Assembly: GCA_029834535.1 (NCBI GenBank)
Contig: JAQMWT010000030.1
Span: forward strand, 49,650-113,649
Origin: Chrysophaeum taylorii
Lineage: Eukaryota; Sar; Pelagophyceae; Pelagomonadales; Pelagomonadaceae
DNA: 64,000 nucleotides
Reading direction: 5' to 3'
A program made the position numbers and the translations under genes. The notes under the pieces are model-generated. The model did not search any database. It saw only the letters and a list, made by a program, of their open reading frames with translations, and was not told where the DNA came from. Shown piece after piece: positions 20,455 through 32,142 of the stretch. Numbering within the stretch: position 1 is the stretch's first letter; the number at the start of each line of letters is the position of its first letter.

Positions 20455-23400
20455 ATGCCGAAAAAGGTAACAAACAACGCGCTTGTGACCGCTGCGCGAC
20501 GCATAGACACCCGCGGGAAGTGGATCTTGGATGAAGTACTCCTCGCTGAAGTTCGCGCGGACTCGCAGGGCGTAGAGCTTCCAGAACTGGGCATATTTAA
20601 TAGGGCGTTGGCGGGCATCGAGGACGATACGCATAGGCGATACGCTTACAACGACGGCTCTGGGAACCGTCGCTTCGGCTACTGCAGCAACCTCGGCAGG
20701 TTTACGGCAGGTAGGCGCCGCGGGCGACTCCCGACGTGCTCTTGCGGTCGAGGCTTGGGGCCTATCGTCAAGGCATGCGACCACGACCCCGACTCTTCAG
20801 GTTGGGACTTCGGCAACCCACCGCCATTGGGGCAGCTCACCGAGACTGTCTACGGCCAGGAGGATGTTGCGGCCGACGGCTACGACGACGAGGCTACGTT
20901 AGACGACGAGGCTTCGTTAGACCAGGCCGAGACACCACCGTCGACCCCACGAACTGGCGCAGATTCCCCGCCAATGCCGGAGGCCACAGCAGCGGACGCC
21001 AGTGCTGCGAGTATCGCTTCGTCGACGCCGCCGCGAAGCGCAGTCGCGGGGGCTCACATGCCGGCTGGCGAAGAGGCCAGCGTGCGACCCAGCCCACAGC
21101 CGGGGAGTAAGCGGCGCGCGCCGGATACACCCGTAACAGGGTCTTTGGTGCCGCTGCGAGGCTCACCGGCTGCAGCTCGAAAAAAGAAGCCGACGCAGGA
21201 CGAAGATAAGAAGCGACGTGCAGAGAACGACACCCACTTGCGGTTGCTGCTGTCGAAAATCGAGGCAAGCTACAGTGAACTGGCCGCTGTCAACGCGAAA
21301 GTCGAAAGAACCAACAGCCAGCTGCAGTCCACTAAGACGGTAACAGAGGCAACGCGACGCGAACTCGCCAACATCAATTCGGAGCTCAAGAGGCAGCGCG
21401 CTACCATTAGCAACAACGAGCGCACACCCGCGGAGCAGCAGCCTCAGCTCGACGAGCATCAACGACGACTCGCGGAGCAGCGGGGCGAGTTTGACGTGGA
21501 GTACGAGCACCAGCTCGACGAGCATGAGCGACGACTCGCACAGCAGCGCGGCAAGTTTGACGAAGAGTACAAGCGCCATCTTGACGATCATGAGCGACGA
21601 CACGCACAGCAGCGGGGCGAGTTTGACGAAGAGTACAAGCGCCATCTCGACGAGCACGAGCGACGACTCGCACAGCAGCGGGGCGAGTTTGACGCGGAGC
21701 AGCAGCGTCAGCTCGACGAGCATGAACGACGACTCGCAAAGCAGCGGGGCGAGATGGAGGAGGAGCAGCAGCGCCAGCTCGACGAGCATGAAAGACGACT
21801 CGCACAGCAGCGGGGCGAGTTGGAGGAGCAGCGCCAGCTCGACGAGCATGAAAGACGACTCGCACAGCAGCGGGGCGAGATGGAGGAGGAGCAGCAGGGC
21901 CAGCTCGACGAGCATGAACGACGACTCGCAAAGCAGCTGAGCGAGTTGGAGGAGGAGCAGCAGCGCCAGCATGAACGATGACTCGCACAGCAGCGGGCGA
22001 GTTGGAGGAGGAGCAGCGCCAGCTCGACGAGCATGAAAGACGACTCGCACAGCAGCGGGGCGAGTTGGAGGAGGAGCAGCGCCAGCTCGACGAGCATGAA
22101 CGACGACTCGCAAAGCAGCGGGGCGAGTTTGGCGCGGAGCAGCAGCGTCAGCTCGACGAGCACGAGCGACGACTCGCGGAGCAGCGGGGCGAGTTGGAGG
22201 AGGAGCAGCAGCGCCATCTCGACGAGCATGAACGACGACTCGCAAAGCAGCGATGCGAGATGGAGGAGCAGCAGCGCCAGCTCGACGAGCATGAACGACG
22301 ACTCGCACAGCAGTGGGGCGAGTTGGAGGAGGACCAGCGCCAGCTCGACGAGCATGAAAGACGACTCGCACAGAAGCGGGGCGAGTTGGAGGAGAAGCAG
22401 CGCCAGCTCGACGAGCATGAACGACGACTCGCAAAGCAGCGGGGCGAGGTGGAGGAGCACGACGCCCGTCTCGCAGCCTCGGCCGCCCGCGTCGTCTCCG
22501 CCGAGTCCGCTGAGTCCGATGCTGTGACCAGGATGGCTGACCTTCGCGTCGAGGTCGCCAAGCACGAGCGGCTACTCACAGAGTTCGAAGCTCGGAGCGA
22601 AAAGGGGCGCCTCGCACAGTGCGGTAAGTTTGCCGAGGAGGCGCGCGAGGGCCTCATAAAAATCCGCGACAGTGCCACCGCCGTCAATGCTCGCGACGCC
22701 GTGGACAAGTTTATCGACGACCAGGGCTTCCCCGTTCGCTTCGACCTCGACGCCGCCGGTAATGCCCTTCACGGCCTCGGCCAGCCAGTCGCGACGCTCA
22801 CCACATTCCTCGAGGGCATCATCACATCCGAGGCCAACACGCGCCAAGTCAAGCGCCTCGAATCCGCCATGAAGCGAGGCCTAAGTGAGCTCAGGCTCAA
22901 CCATGAGAAGCGGTGGAAGGGCATCGAGGATGAAACCTACCGCTACGCCAAGACCCCCGCTTCCGACTTCAGATCCAAACTCGAGATCGCAACTGCAAAA
23001 ATCAAGCTCCGTACGTCCACACTCATCGCCATGTTGATTAGCATGGCAACGGGCGGGCGCAAGGTCACGCACATGGGCTTCCTGCTAAGCCTGATGGCCG
23101 TCTTCACCGGGCACCTCACCGCCACTGGCCAGGGCCTCCTCTCGGCGTGCGGAAATGTTTCCTCCTTCGAGACGATTCGCAAATGGCGCAAAGCAATCGC
23201 CAAGCGCGTTGAGGATGGCCTACCCCGCGCGTTGCTTTCGCTTGCTGCTGACGCCACGGGCGCTCAGGTCACATTTGACAATAAAGTCCTCCTGCACTTC
23301 GGGCAGCATCCAGACGGCGGCCCTTTTACGCTCGCTGTCTACACCATAACTGTCCTCCTGTGGTTCATTCCCCGCCACCCCTCCGGCCGCCGCCTGAGTA

Positions 23401-25370
23401 CGGCACCTGACAGGCTGCCCGCCATGCAGCAGGTCAACGCACCCAGCTTCATCTCGCGGATCCGCGCCCTCTTCGCAGAATTCAGGGAGTCGATCCCAAC
23501 GGGCAATACAATGCGCATCGAAACCAGCGGCGCCACTGTCTTCGGCCGCGACACGTTTCCAGACAAAGACCCAACCAAGGGCTCTGCCCGTCTCCGCGAC
23601 CAGGTTGCGCCCCCTTCGATTTCCTGCAAAGGCAGCTCCCTCCGCGACCCCGTTGACACCATCATCCCGTACATTAACAGCATGTTCTTCGACATCAACC
23701 AACCGAAATGGGATCGAGTGATCATGGTCGATCCAGAGCCATTCCTCCTCTACGACCAGCTCAGTGTCCTGAACTACTCGGCCTGCTCCAGCTCAATCGT
23801 CAACCTCGCCGTTTTCCACCTCCAGAAGCATCTCCTCGAATCGCCCCTCTGCGACCCCGTAGACTGCATTCAAGTCTATGCCCCGATCTTCGTCCTCCTC
23901 AACTACCGCGCCGACGCCATGACCAAGATTATGGCCAATCCGGGCTCCGCGTCAAACGAGACGACCACAACAGAGGACGACAATCTTGCTTCCTCCGCCT
24001 TCGACGAGACGATGCACGAGTCGTTGGCTTGAGAGGACACCGGCCTCCCTGGCGACGACGACGAGGAGAACGAGCTTCTCGGTTCGCCTTTCGAGGTTGA
24101 AGACTAGATCGAAGCTGACACGGGGCCAGAGCCCGACGGCGCGCCCCCTGCAAACGGTGCAGACGGGCCGACGACTGGCGGCTGCCTCTTCCCCGAGAGC
24201 GAGGAGGACGTTCTCGCTGCCCCCCTGGTCTACTCAGAGCAGAGCTCTGGAGCAAAGCGACGTCGGCACTGACGGGCGCCACATCGTACCGATTCCTGCC
24301 TCTGCGGCTGACGACAGTGCTTCTTCTGCTTCTGAGACTGCTACGACCACGGCCAAGTGTTCAAAAAAGGCAAAAACTGCACCGAAAGTTCTCGAGACGG
24401 GCGGCATCAGTGGCAAGGCCAAAAAAGTCATCAAGTGCCAGTACTCGCGCCTCCAGGTTATCGTCTTCCTCCTCCATGCTGTCTGGACGCACGACGAGAC
24501 CCGCGCTCATGTCGTCGCCCTCGCGCGGGCCCGCTTCAAGGCAGACTGCGAGCGTACACCGACAGACGACGAGGAGGCACTCGAGTGGGCGTGCGGCAAG
24601 TTCCCGGGCTTCCTGTACCTCTGGAGCTTCTTCGACAACGAACTCCGCCTCATGGTCGTGCCCTTTCGCTCGTGAATCATCGACGGTGAGGTCGTCCCCG
24701 TCTTCCAGGCCCTGCCAGTCTACATCTGCCTCATCATTTATTACGTGAATGAAAAGTAATGGAAACTCGCCCGCCTTCCGTTCCGGCTCATCTCGTTCCT
24801 CGGCCAGTGTCTCTACCGCTACCACGGCGACGGCAGCGGCAAGAACCGTCGCGACGTCCTCGTCGTCATGGGGCAGATCGCCAAGCACGCGAACGACGTC
24901 TTTATCGAGTACACGAACTCGAACCCGGCCAAGTCCATCGCCAAGTTCATTCGCACGACGTTCGACCACGCCCGAGAGGCGTCCATCTTGCTCAATTTCC
25001 GGAACCGCTTGATGGGCGCGCTGTCCGAGCTCGTCGGGTCGCGCGGAAGGACAGCAAGCCCGAGCTCCAGATCCATGACGAGCGCGCGAGGAGCGAGAAG
25101 TACAAGAACGCCCGCGAGAAGATCAAGGAATGGCTCGTCAAAAAGTTCGAGAGTCAGCTGAACGGCGGTGAGCAGCTGCGGCCGCCGGTCAACTACGTCG
25201 AGATCGACTGGAAGAAGCTCGGCGCCTTCCTCGACCAGTTCGAACACAAGTATGCCAGGGTCAAGTGGTTCAAGCCCTCGGCGCCGCAACCTTCGACGGG
25301 CGAACGGCTTGCTGCTCAGGAGGCTACCCGAGATGCCCAACGTGATGCCCTCGCGCCACACCCATTATGA
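20455..25370 (+). pseudogene. Large decayed gene with N-terminal basic domain, coiled coil and conserved C-terminal body
   Basis: The frame starts at MPKKVTNNALVTAARRI (ATG 20455). A first domain has SCGRGLGPIVKACDHD, followed by an acidic/Pro-rich linker and a long coiled coil of 22-residue repeats (LDEHERRLAQQRGELEEEQ, 21434-22460). The body (22500-24030) includes TLIAMLISMATGGRKVTHMG and VSSFETIRKWRKAIAKRVED. Reading continues past stops to about 25370. Lesions are a TGA at 21979-21981, a lost G near 21996 (GGG where other repeat copies have GGGG), in-frame stops at 24030, 24105 and 24270, a frame change, then stops at 24673 and 24757. The body loosely recalls large transposon-associated proteins of fungi (DUF6589-like layout), but I cannot confirm that. 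No homologue is asserted. Confidence 0.6.
21434..22460 (+). repeat. 66-bp coding minisatellite
   Basis: About sixteen head-to-tail units contain CAGCTCGACGAGCATGAACG, GACGACTCGCACAGCAGCGG and GGCGAGTTGGAGGAGGAGCA. Units vary by multiples of three bases, except for the single G deletion near 21996. The repeat translates to a charged heptad-like helix. A long antisense open frame over the same repeats (minus strand, 22434-21163) is a by-product of the repeat. Confidence 0.85.
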
Positions 25371-25587
25371 CCCGTTGTAAGAGCCCTAGCGCCGGAAATG
25401 TAGAGGAATGGTACTGGCCGGGGATCCGGTCGAGGGCGTCGACAACGTTTCCGAAACGACCTCGTGGAACTCGCGGTGAAGACAGTCCAGTTCCAGCACG
25501 TCCCGGTGTAGAAGAACCCGGCCATCCTATCTACTCAAGTCCTATCCTATCCTATTCTATACGACCGTGCAGCAATACGGATAGTAA
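25371..25587. other. Intergenic, eIF2-gamma 3' flank
   Basis: This spacer separates the decayed plus-strand gene from the convergent eIF2-gamma gene. It contains a run of (CCTAT)n at about 25529-25556 that would lie just beyond the eIF2-gamma stop codon. No gene is seen. Confidence 0.5.
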
Positions 25588-27015
25588 CTAAGAAGCGTCG
25601 TTGATGTCAACGCGCGCGCCGCGGCGGATCTGGCCCCAGCCGATAAGGCGCCAGTGCTTCTCGACGCGGCGCGAAAGTGCAATTTTCTCGCCCTCCATGG
25701 TGCAGACGGGAGTTGTGAGGAGGATCTTGGCGAGGTCGGTCTTGACGGCGAGGACCTTGCCTCCGGTGGCCGTGGAGCCGATGTTGACCATGAGGATTTC
25801 CTGCTTCTGGAGCTTCTGGACCTTGGCCTGCTTGGAGCCCTCCTGGGTCTTAACACCGAGGAGACGGCGAAGTAGATAGAATGAGACCTCGACCTCGATG
25901 AATACGTCGGGAAGGTGGTCCTTGATGCCAAGGACCTGGCCGACGAGGCGATCGGCGCGGGTGAGGGTGGGGTCGATGTGGGTGCCAACGCCGATGAGGC
26001 CGCCTGGCACGGCGAACTGGAGCTCGTTTTGCTCAGCGTAGAGTGAGAGAATCTTCGAATATATGGGGGTGCACGAGACCACGCCCGACTGGGCGTCCTT
26101 CTTGACGATGCCCGGGCGGACTTCGATCTCGTCGCCGACGCGGAGCACGCCCTGGAGGATCGATCCGCCGGCGACACCGCCTTTGAGCTTATCAACATCT
26201 TCTCCCGGCTTGTTGACGTCGAAGCTCCGGATCACGATGAGTCGCGGGAGGCTCGTGAAGTCGCGCTTGGGGACGGGAATGTGGTGGGCGATGTACTCGC
26301 AGACGCAGTCGACGTTGTACTTGAGAACGGCGCTGATCGGAATAATCGGAGCGTCATCGGCAACTGTTCCGGCAACAAACTTGCGAATCTGCTCGTGCTG
26401 CGCGAGGGCCGCGTCGGGCTTGACGAGGTCGACCTTATTTTGCAATATAATGATGTTCTCGAGCCGCATGATCTCGACGGCGGCGAGGTGCTCGGATGTC
26501 TGAGGTTGTGGGCAAGGCTCGTTCCCCGCTACGAGCAGAAGTGCGGCGTCCATCACGGCTGCCCCGTTCAGCATGGTCGCCATTAGGATGTCGTGCCCCG
26601 GGCAGTCGACGAAGGATACGTGCCGCACGAGCCGCCACTCGGTTCCATCGTCAAACGCGTCGGCTGTGCCCGAGCCCTTGCTCACAAAGTTTCCGGGCCC
26701 TGGTACTTCGCACACTTTCTTGTAGATCTTCGCGTTGGCGTACCCGAGCTTAATCGTGATGTTGCGCTCGAGCTCGTTCTTGAACCGCACCGTCTGGACG
26801 CCGCTAATAGCCCGCACGACCGTCGACTTGCCGTGGGCGACATGTCCGATTGTTCCGATATTAATGGTCGCTTGCCGCGAGATCACCTCGGGCGTCAGGG
26901 GGGTCAACTTGGACGGGTCGAGGCGCTCGAGGTCCTGCCGGGCCAGACCTTCCACTGGCGAAAAGCTCACCTTCTTCCCGACCGACGACAGGAGTTCCAC
27001 TTCGTCCTCTTCCAT
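25588..27015 (-). CDS. Translation initiation factor eIF2 gamma subunit
   Basis: This is a complete 475-residue GTPase, the expected size for eIF2-gamma, the subunit that carries initiator Met-tRNA to the 40S ribosome. Landmarks are P-loop GHVAHGKST (57-65), DCPGHD (137-142), NKVD (193-196) and SAV (228-230). The family-diagnostic runs [26 protein letters not shown] and [15 protein letters not shown] are also present. It reads through without an intron. In the segment between the switches, where the family often has a Cys-rich zinc knuckle, only one Cys remains ([10 protein letters not shown], about 101-110). The start is the ATG at 27013-27015, 32 bases from a TTTAAA box. It is the only gene in the window I would call a host housekeeping gene, and it looks intact. 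Confidence 0.97.
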   Translation of the reverse strand: MEEDEVELLSSVGKKVSFSPVEGLARQDLERLDPSKLTPLTPEVISRQATINIGTIGHVAHGKSTVVRAISGVQTVRFKNELERNITIKLGYANAKIYKKVCEVPGPGNFVSKGSGTADAFDDGTEWRLVRHVSFVDCPGHDILMATMLNGAAVMDAALLLVAGNEPCPQPQTSEHLAAVEIMRLENIIILQNKVDLVKPDAALAQHEQIRKFVAGTVADDAPIIPISAVLKYNVDCVCEYIAHHIPVPKRDFTSLPRLIVIRSFDVNKPGEDVDKLKGGVAGGSILQGVLRVGDEIEVRPGIVKKDAQSGVVSCTPIYSKILSLYAEQNELQFAVPGGLIGVGTHIDPTLTRADRLVGQVLGIKDHLPDVFIEVEVSFYLLRRLLGVKTQEGSKQAKVQKLQKQEILMVNIGSTATGGKVLAVKTDLAKILLTTPVCTMEGEKIALSRRVEKHWRLIGWGQIRRGARVDINDAS

Positions 27016-27046
27016 CGGCGACCGACAAGGGTTTTCGTATGTCGAC

Positions 27047-27054
27047 CTTTAAAG
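27047..27054 (-). promoter_or_regulatory. TATA-like box of eIF2-gamma
   Basis: The palindromic CTTTAAAG lies 32 bases before the eIF2-gamma ATG on the minus strand. Only about 70 bases separate the ATG from the nearest retroelement end (27087), so the native core promoter must be very short or supplied partly by that LTR. Confidence 0.4.
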
Positions 27055-27086
27055 ACGAGGAATGTGGGGGGGCTCGAGGATTTTGG

Positions 27087-27198
27087 CGCATGAGTGTCAT
27101 GTGTGTATGAAGTGAACGTGGCATGTGACCTAGTGTCAGGACAGGCGACGAGGCGCGTGCGTGGTGTGTCAGTGGCGTGTCACTGGGACAGGCTGGTG
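27087..27198 (-). mobile_element. 3' LTR of copia1
   Basis: These 112 bp match 32143-32265 and share TGTCATGTGTGTATGAAG and GTCACTGGGACAGGCTGGTG. TTTGG lies immediately outside each copy (27082-27086 and 32266-32270) and is taken as the 5-bp target duplication. On the minus strand GGGAGG precedes the repeat, as a short polypurine tract. The ends are not TG...CA, which is unusual. Bases 27199-27327 are the 3' untranslated part of the element. Confidence 0.75.
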
Positions 27199-27327
27199 CC
27201 TCCCATCCAGCGAAGCGATCAGGTGCGAAGGGAGGGCTGCAGGAGGCACGTGAAAGGAGCGAAGCGCAGCGGAAGGGCGCGAAAAAGAAAGAACAAGAGC
27301 AGAGCGAGGTAGGACCTCCCCAGGAGT

Positions 27328-29779
27328 CTAGGAGAGGTCGGGGGTGACATGACCGGTGAGGAAGGCAGTATCGCGGTCGAAGAGGTCAGCGTCCTCGTTG
27401 GAAACGAAGACGTTGGCGTAATTGAGCTTGATCTTGGCGTACTTGTAGGCACAGTCGTACGTATCAACTGCGCAAATGAGGGCATTGAGGGCGATACGCA
27501 GATGGCGCAAGTTAGGCGACAGAAGACGGCGACGGACGATCTTCAGTGCCGGTTGGTTATCACACCATACCGTGGTGCGAGGCGGCCGGACCCCCTCGAG
27601 GGTCTGGATGAGGTGGCGCACGCCAAGAAGGCGACGGACAGTGTGAGACACGGCTAAGATGGCAATCTCAGGCGCGCTGTGGCACGTCGCAGAGACGCGC
27701 CGACTGGCCCCGGAGACGCAGGCCCCCTGGAGGAGAACGGCACCACCGAGGCGCGAGAGGGCAGAGCCGTGCGCACCGCGAGCGACCTCACAGCCAAGAC
27801 TCTCGTCCGCATAAGCAGAGAGGTGGAAGGCGCCTCGGTAGGCAGCAGAAAACAGGATGCTAAGGTCCCGGTGAGCCGCGAGCCAGCGCAGGGCGCGGTC
27901 GAGGGCCCGAGCGTGGCGCTCGGACCACACGTTTACGGCGGTGGCCAGGACGTGAACCGTGCGCGCGAAGGTGGGTAACGTCGCCCGCGTGAACATGAGC
28001 AGACCAAGGGCCTCGCGTGGGTTGATGGCGAGCGCGGCACGGACGTCGCCGCTGTCGGCCGTCTTGTCGGGTACGTGGGGGTCGACGTTGAAGTCCAGGT
28101 GCATCGGTGGGGCAGGCCCGACCGTGATCGAGCCGTAGCCGAGGTGACCGAGGACTTTGTCGATGTACGGGCGCTGGTGGGCGAAGACAGAGCCATCGGC
28201 ACGGTAGTCGAGGGTGATGCCGCAGATGTCGTGAGCGACGTGTTCCCACGTCATGACAAAACGGTCGTTGAGCGCAGCGCGCACTTCAGCCACGGCGGCC
28301 GGTTGGCCCGCGAGCGGAATGTTGTCGACAACGCTGATGAGTACCGTCGGCGGCCCAGTATCTTCATAGCGGTAGAAGAAGCAGGGGTGGTACGGCGATT
28401 CGAGGAAGCCAAGAAGGCCGAGGTACTCGACGAACGTCTCATACCACTTGCGGCCCGCATGGGGCTGGCCGTAGACAGGCTTGAGCGTGAGCCACAGCGA
28501 CCGAGCCGGGTCGTATCGTTGGTCCGGAGGAAGGTTTGCCATGTAGTCGCCAATGTGGCGAGGCGGGCGCATGTAGCGGCGCTCATGAGGCAGGAGTGGG
28601 TGAGATTGGAGGTAGGCGCACCGAGCGTCCCCAGCGCAGGCGACATGGCCGTAGCGGTTGCAGACGGCCACGAAGACGAGCTCGGCATTGTTGTCAGCGC
28701 ATGGCGTCGCGTACGAGGGTGAAACCGCAGTGACGGTACAAGGCGCATCGTCGTGGTCCTCCGGGACGGCGAGCGCATGCGCAGTCTCGGTCCGTTTGGC
28801 TTGAGCCCCGTCGTAGCAGAAGCGAACCTGCTGCGTGCAATCGCGCTTGACGGCGAGGGCGGTAATGCAGCTGACGACCACGGCGTCATCAGAGACGTCA
28901 CGGGCGGCTACAACGCGGATGGCCTCGAATTGGAAGAAGGCGCCGTGTTCCTTGAGGACGGCCGCCGTCCAGCCAGGAGCGTCCGGGCGGCCACGGGCCT
29001 CCCGAAGAGATCGGGGAGCCGTCGGGTCGGGGGGTCCGTAGTCGAAGACGAAGGTCGAGGGCGGCGCCTCGTGCCAAAGGGCAGGATCCTGATCGTCGTC
29101 GAACAAGCCCGGGCCCGGTAGCGGGGCGTGGTCGGGGGCGGGCTCGCCCGCCGACGTCGCGGTCGCGTACGCCTGCGCAATCTTGAAGGCTTGGGTCAAG
29201 GTAGGGGGTGTTTGCGGTGGCGGCGTCGGGGCGCCGGCGTCCGCGAGCGGGGCTGTGGCCGCTGCACGCAAGCTGTCGAGAGTGGTGCGGAGCAAGTCGG
29301 TCGTAACAGGCGTGCCCGGTGCGGTGAGGAAGCGGACGGTCGCGGTCGTGCGCACGAGGCGAAGGTCGTCCTGGACGCAGCCCGATCGCGGCGCTGGAAC
29401 AACGTAGACGGCCCCGGGACCGGCCTCGGGCCGACATCCTAGGTATATCCCGATCAATGCGCGTTCGGTGTTCTTCGCGGCGTCGACGCGGTAGGCAACG
29501 AGCGAGCCGTAGGGCGCCATGCCGCTAATGTCCTCGTGCTCGCCGATGTAGCCGCCGACGACGTTCACCTGACGGAGGGCGTAGAGGTAGGAATAGCCCC
29601 AGAATTTGGGATGGAGCACGTTCCGGACCATGACGTCGTTGGCGCGCGCCACGTCCAGAATCCGGATGTGGGCGTTCTCGGCGGCGTGGACGTGGCGTTC
29701 GGGGACGACGTACTCGACGGCGAGGCCGGAGGCGGCTGCCGTAGAACGGAAGTGCGGGTTGTCGAGCTCCCCCCCCCAA
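27328..29779 (-). pseudogene. copia1 integrase C-part, reverse transcriptase and RNase H
   Basis: This is the downstream part of a Ty1/copia Pol (integrase before RT). From the frameshift at 29769-29777 it continues integrase with the catalytic Glu in AAENAHIRILDVARA. A Pro-rich linker follows, then RT with VYGQPHAGRKWYETF, and RNase H with AYADESLG, SAPEIAILA and VWCDNQPALKIV. At the RT active site, where Y-V-D-D is expected, it reads SVVDNIPLAG: the second catalytic Asp is Asn (codon at 28321-28323). A single base change at a CpG (GAC GAC to GAC AAC) would explain this. That change alone should abolish polymerisation. The rest of the frame is undamaged, suggesting recent inactivation. Confidence 0.88.
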
Positions 29780-32083
29780 GTCCGCGCGGAGGGTAGTGGG
29801 GTGCAGCCCAGTCGCGCGCGCGGACGCGAGAAGCACGGGGAGCTCCCCCGCCGCGTCGCGTTTCTTGGCAATGAGCGAGCTCGCCAGGCGAGCCAGGCGC
29901 CGAAAGGCGAAGTCGAGCCCATATCGCGCCCCGCCGAGTGTCGGCGGGTTGAAGGGGCCTTGCAAGTCGACCTCAACGACGGCCCCGTCGGGTGCCGTGG
30001 TCGCGCTCGTCGTCGTGGAATGCGTGGGCGCCTTGCGTAAGCGGCCGAGGGTGCAGCAGATGGGGTGCCGGTTTTCCCCGACAGCGGGAAGGCCGAGCCG
30101 CTTCAGGGCGGCGTCCCGGCGGTCATCGCTGGCGTGGCCGAGCATCTGATGGGCGCTGACGTCGTCGAGGCGGAGGCCCGGCATGAGGACCGGGTCGACC
30201 GGCCGTGCGCTCGGGTGCTGCAGCATTGCCGCCCCAACGGCATGACTCGACGCCACAGCAGCCATAACGCCGGCCAAGACCGCGGTCGCGACGAGAGAGG
30301 AGACGAAAGCCGAGCCATAGACACCGCGCGGCGCGAGCCGGCGTCCGGCAGCGGCGGCGGCGGCGGGGGCCGCGGCGGTGACGGCCGCAGTGCCGGCCGT
30401 CGCCGATTCGCTCCCCGTGCGCCGGGTGATGAGCACGTAGTCCTTTCCTCGCTTGATGAGGGGGATGATCTTGCCGTCGCTCGTCTCGAGGCGAGGGCGC
30501 GACCCGCTGATGAAGCGCCTCCCGCTCTTGTTGAACTGGTCGACCGAGAAGAGCCGCGGGAGCGAGGGCGTAATGGCTGCAGCGATGGTGACGTCGATGT
30601 GTCCGTCCGTAGTCTGGAGCGTGGCGTTCTCGATGACGTGTCCACTGACAGCGTGGCTGTGGCGTCCACCGTCGAAGAAGCCGCCCGGGAGCCAGGACAG
30701 CCACGTCTTCGTGTAGGAGACCACCGTGCTGTACTCGGGCCGCGTGTGGTTGTCGCAGGCGGAGTCGACGAGCCGCTCCTCGTAGTCGTCTGGTGGCGCC
30801 GCGCGGGCACGGGCTGCCCGCGCCGTGGTGCTGCACAGGAGCGGGAATGAGACAGTGCGGAGGACGCATGCAAGGCCGGGGACGAGGAGGAGAGCGGGCA
30901 GCGCAACACGGCCGTCGAGGCAGAGACCGAGCATAGCCCCGGCGGCCACGAAGAGCAACGTCAACGTCAGGTGAAGGGCGCCGGGAGAGACCAACGGTGG
31001 CTCGATGCCGCGCGCCATAAAGGCGCGCGCGCCGATGGTGTAACCGGTCCGACAGGCGTCGGTGGTGCGGCGGGCGGCCGCGGCAGCGGTCGGCGCAGGC
31101 TCAGGGGCCTGCGGGGCCGGCGGGGGCGCCTGATGGGGCGGCGCGGCCGGGCGGGCGGGTGGCACGTCCCGGGAGCGGAAAGTCCTCAACTTGCGGAGGT
31201 CGCGGATCGAGAGGACGTCTCCGGGCTGCCAGCCGGGAGTCTTGAGCGCGCAGTTGTCGGTGGTGTGGGTGGGGAAGCGGCAGATTCCGCACGGCATACG
31301 GCTCGTGATGTCGGCAGGGCATATGCGGGCGGTGTGAAAGAGCCCGTAGCACTTGCTGCAGAACGGGACTGGGGTCCAGTCCGGACGGAAGTCGTAGTTG
31401 AGCGTGGTGCGGCCGGGCGGGACAGCAGTTTGCGCGGCGGTCTGGCGGGCGCGTGCGCGAGAGCCGCCGCGGCTGATATCGGCGTTGCGGCAGTACGTGG
31501 CAAAGACCTTAATGAAGGTGTCGTACGAGGCGCCTGTCCGGGCGGACTCAATCGCGAGAAGACGGTGGGCCTCCGCCAGGTCACCCCCCCCTTTGGGTCC
31601 CTTGAGGCCCGCGAGGAAGTAAAGCATGCGATCCGTGTCGGTGAATGTGTCGCCCAGTGCCTCAAGGGCCGTGATGTTACGTTCGAAGGCCGCGAGGTAA
31701 AGGTCGGGCGTGACGAACGAGACGAAGGACAGATCGTGCAGATGCTGGCGGAGTTCGGTCTTGCTGTTGAAGGCGAAGCGCTGGCGTAGGCGGTCCAAAG
31801 CGTCGGCACCAGTCTGGCAGCGATCGACAATGCGCTGCGCCTCCGCCGCGGTGCCGCGGCGCAGGAGGCAGAGCAGGAACAGGCCGGCTTCGGGCGTCAA
31901 CCGCGGGAGCCTGATGGAGCCGGTGGCGTCAGCCAGGAACTGGGCGTAGTCCACGACGTCCTGTTCGAGGTGTCGCAGGTGCGTCGCGTCCTCCACCGCA
32001 TCACCGTCGGGGTTGAAAGTGCGGAGCTGGTTGACGATGTCCGGCAGGCGCTTCCGTGCGTCCTAGAGCTCGGTGGCCGACAT
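29769..32083 (-). pseudogene. copia1 Gag, protease and integrase N-part
   Basis: The natural start is MSATEL (ATG 32081-32083). Codon 7 is a TAG (32063-32065) in frame with the long open remainder. Gag is followed by two Cys-rich knuckles (CSKCYGLFHTARIC and CGICRFPTHTTDNC). Two hydrophobic membrane-type segments come next (LTLTLLFVAAGAMLGLCL and ALPALLLVPGLACVL). Then come the protease-like LVDSACDNHT, a third hydrophobic segment (SLVATAVLAGVMAAVASS), pre-integrase SAHQMLGHAS and the integrase core VEVDLQGPF. The frame breaks in a run of nine C (29769-29777 on plus), where one base fewer rejoins RADLGG to ELDN. The membrane segments inside a copia polyprotein are odd. Confidence 0.85.
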
Positions 32084-32127
32084 GACACTCGCGCGCAAGT
32101 GGTAGCGTCGTGCTAGAACACGAACAA

Positions 32128-32142
32128 CATGGGCCTCATAAC
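32128..32142 (-). promoter_or_regulatory. copia1 primer-binding site, tRNA-Met anticodon loop
   Basis: Next to the 5' LTR the minus strand reads GTTATGAGGCCCATG. Its complement carries CTCATAA, the anticodon loop of a tRNA-Met. Half-tRNA priming is typical for copia elements. Confidence 0.55.

Noticed and set aside
21163-22434. 423-codon minus-strand open frame over the minisatellite
   Set aside because: It is the antisense of the 66-bp coding repeat. Repeats in multiples of three open several frames at once, and the translation is Ala/Arg or Leu/Cys low complexity.
20455-25370. Calling the large decayed gene a known transposase
   Set aside because: Only a loose layout resemblance to DUF6589-type proteins; no catalytic motif could be identified, so no family is assigned.
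30065-31789. Plus-strand frames of 261 and 272 codons opposite copia1
   Set aside because: They are antisense of the copia1 Gag-integrase frame and contain no domain.
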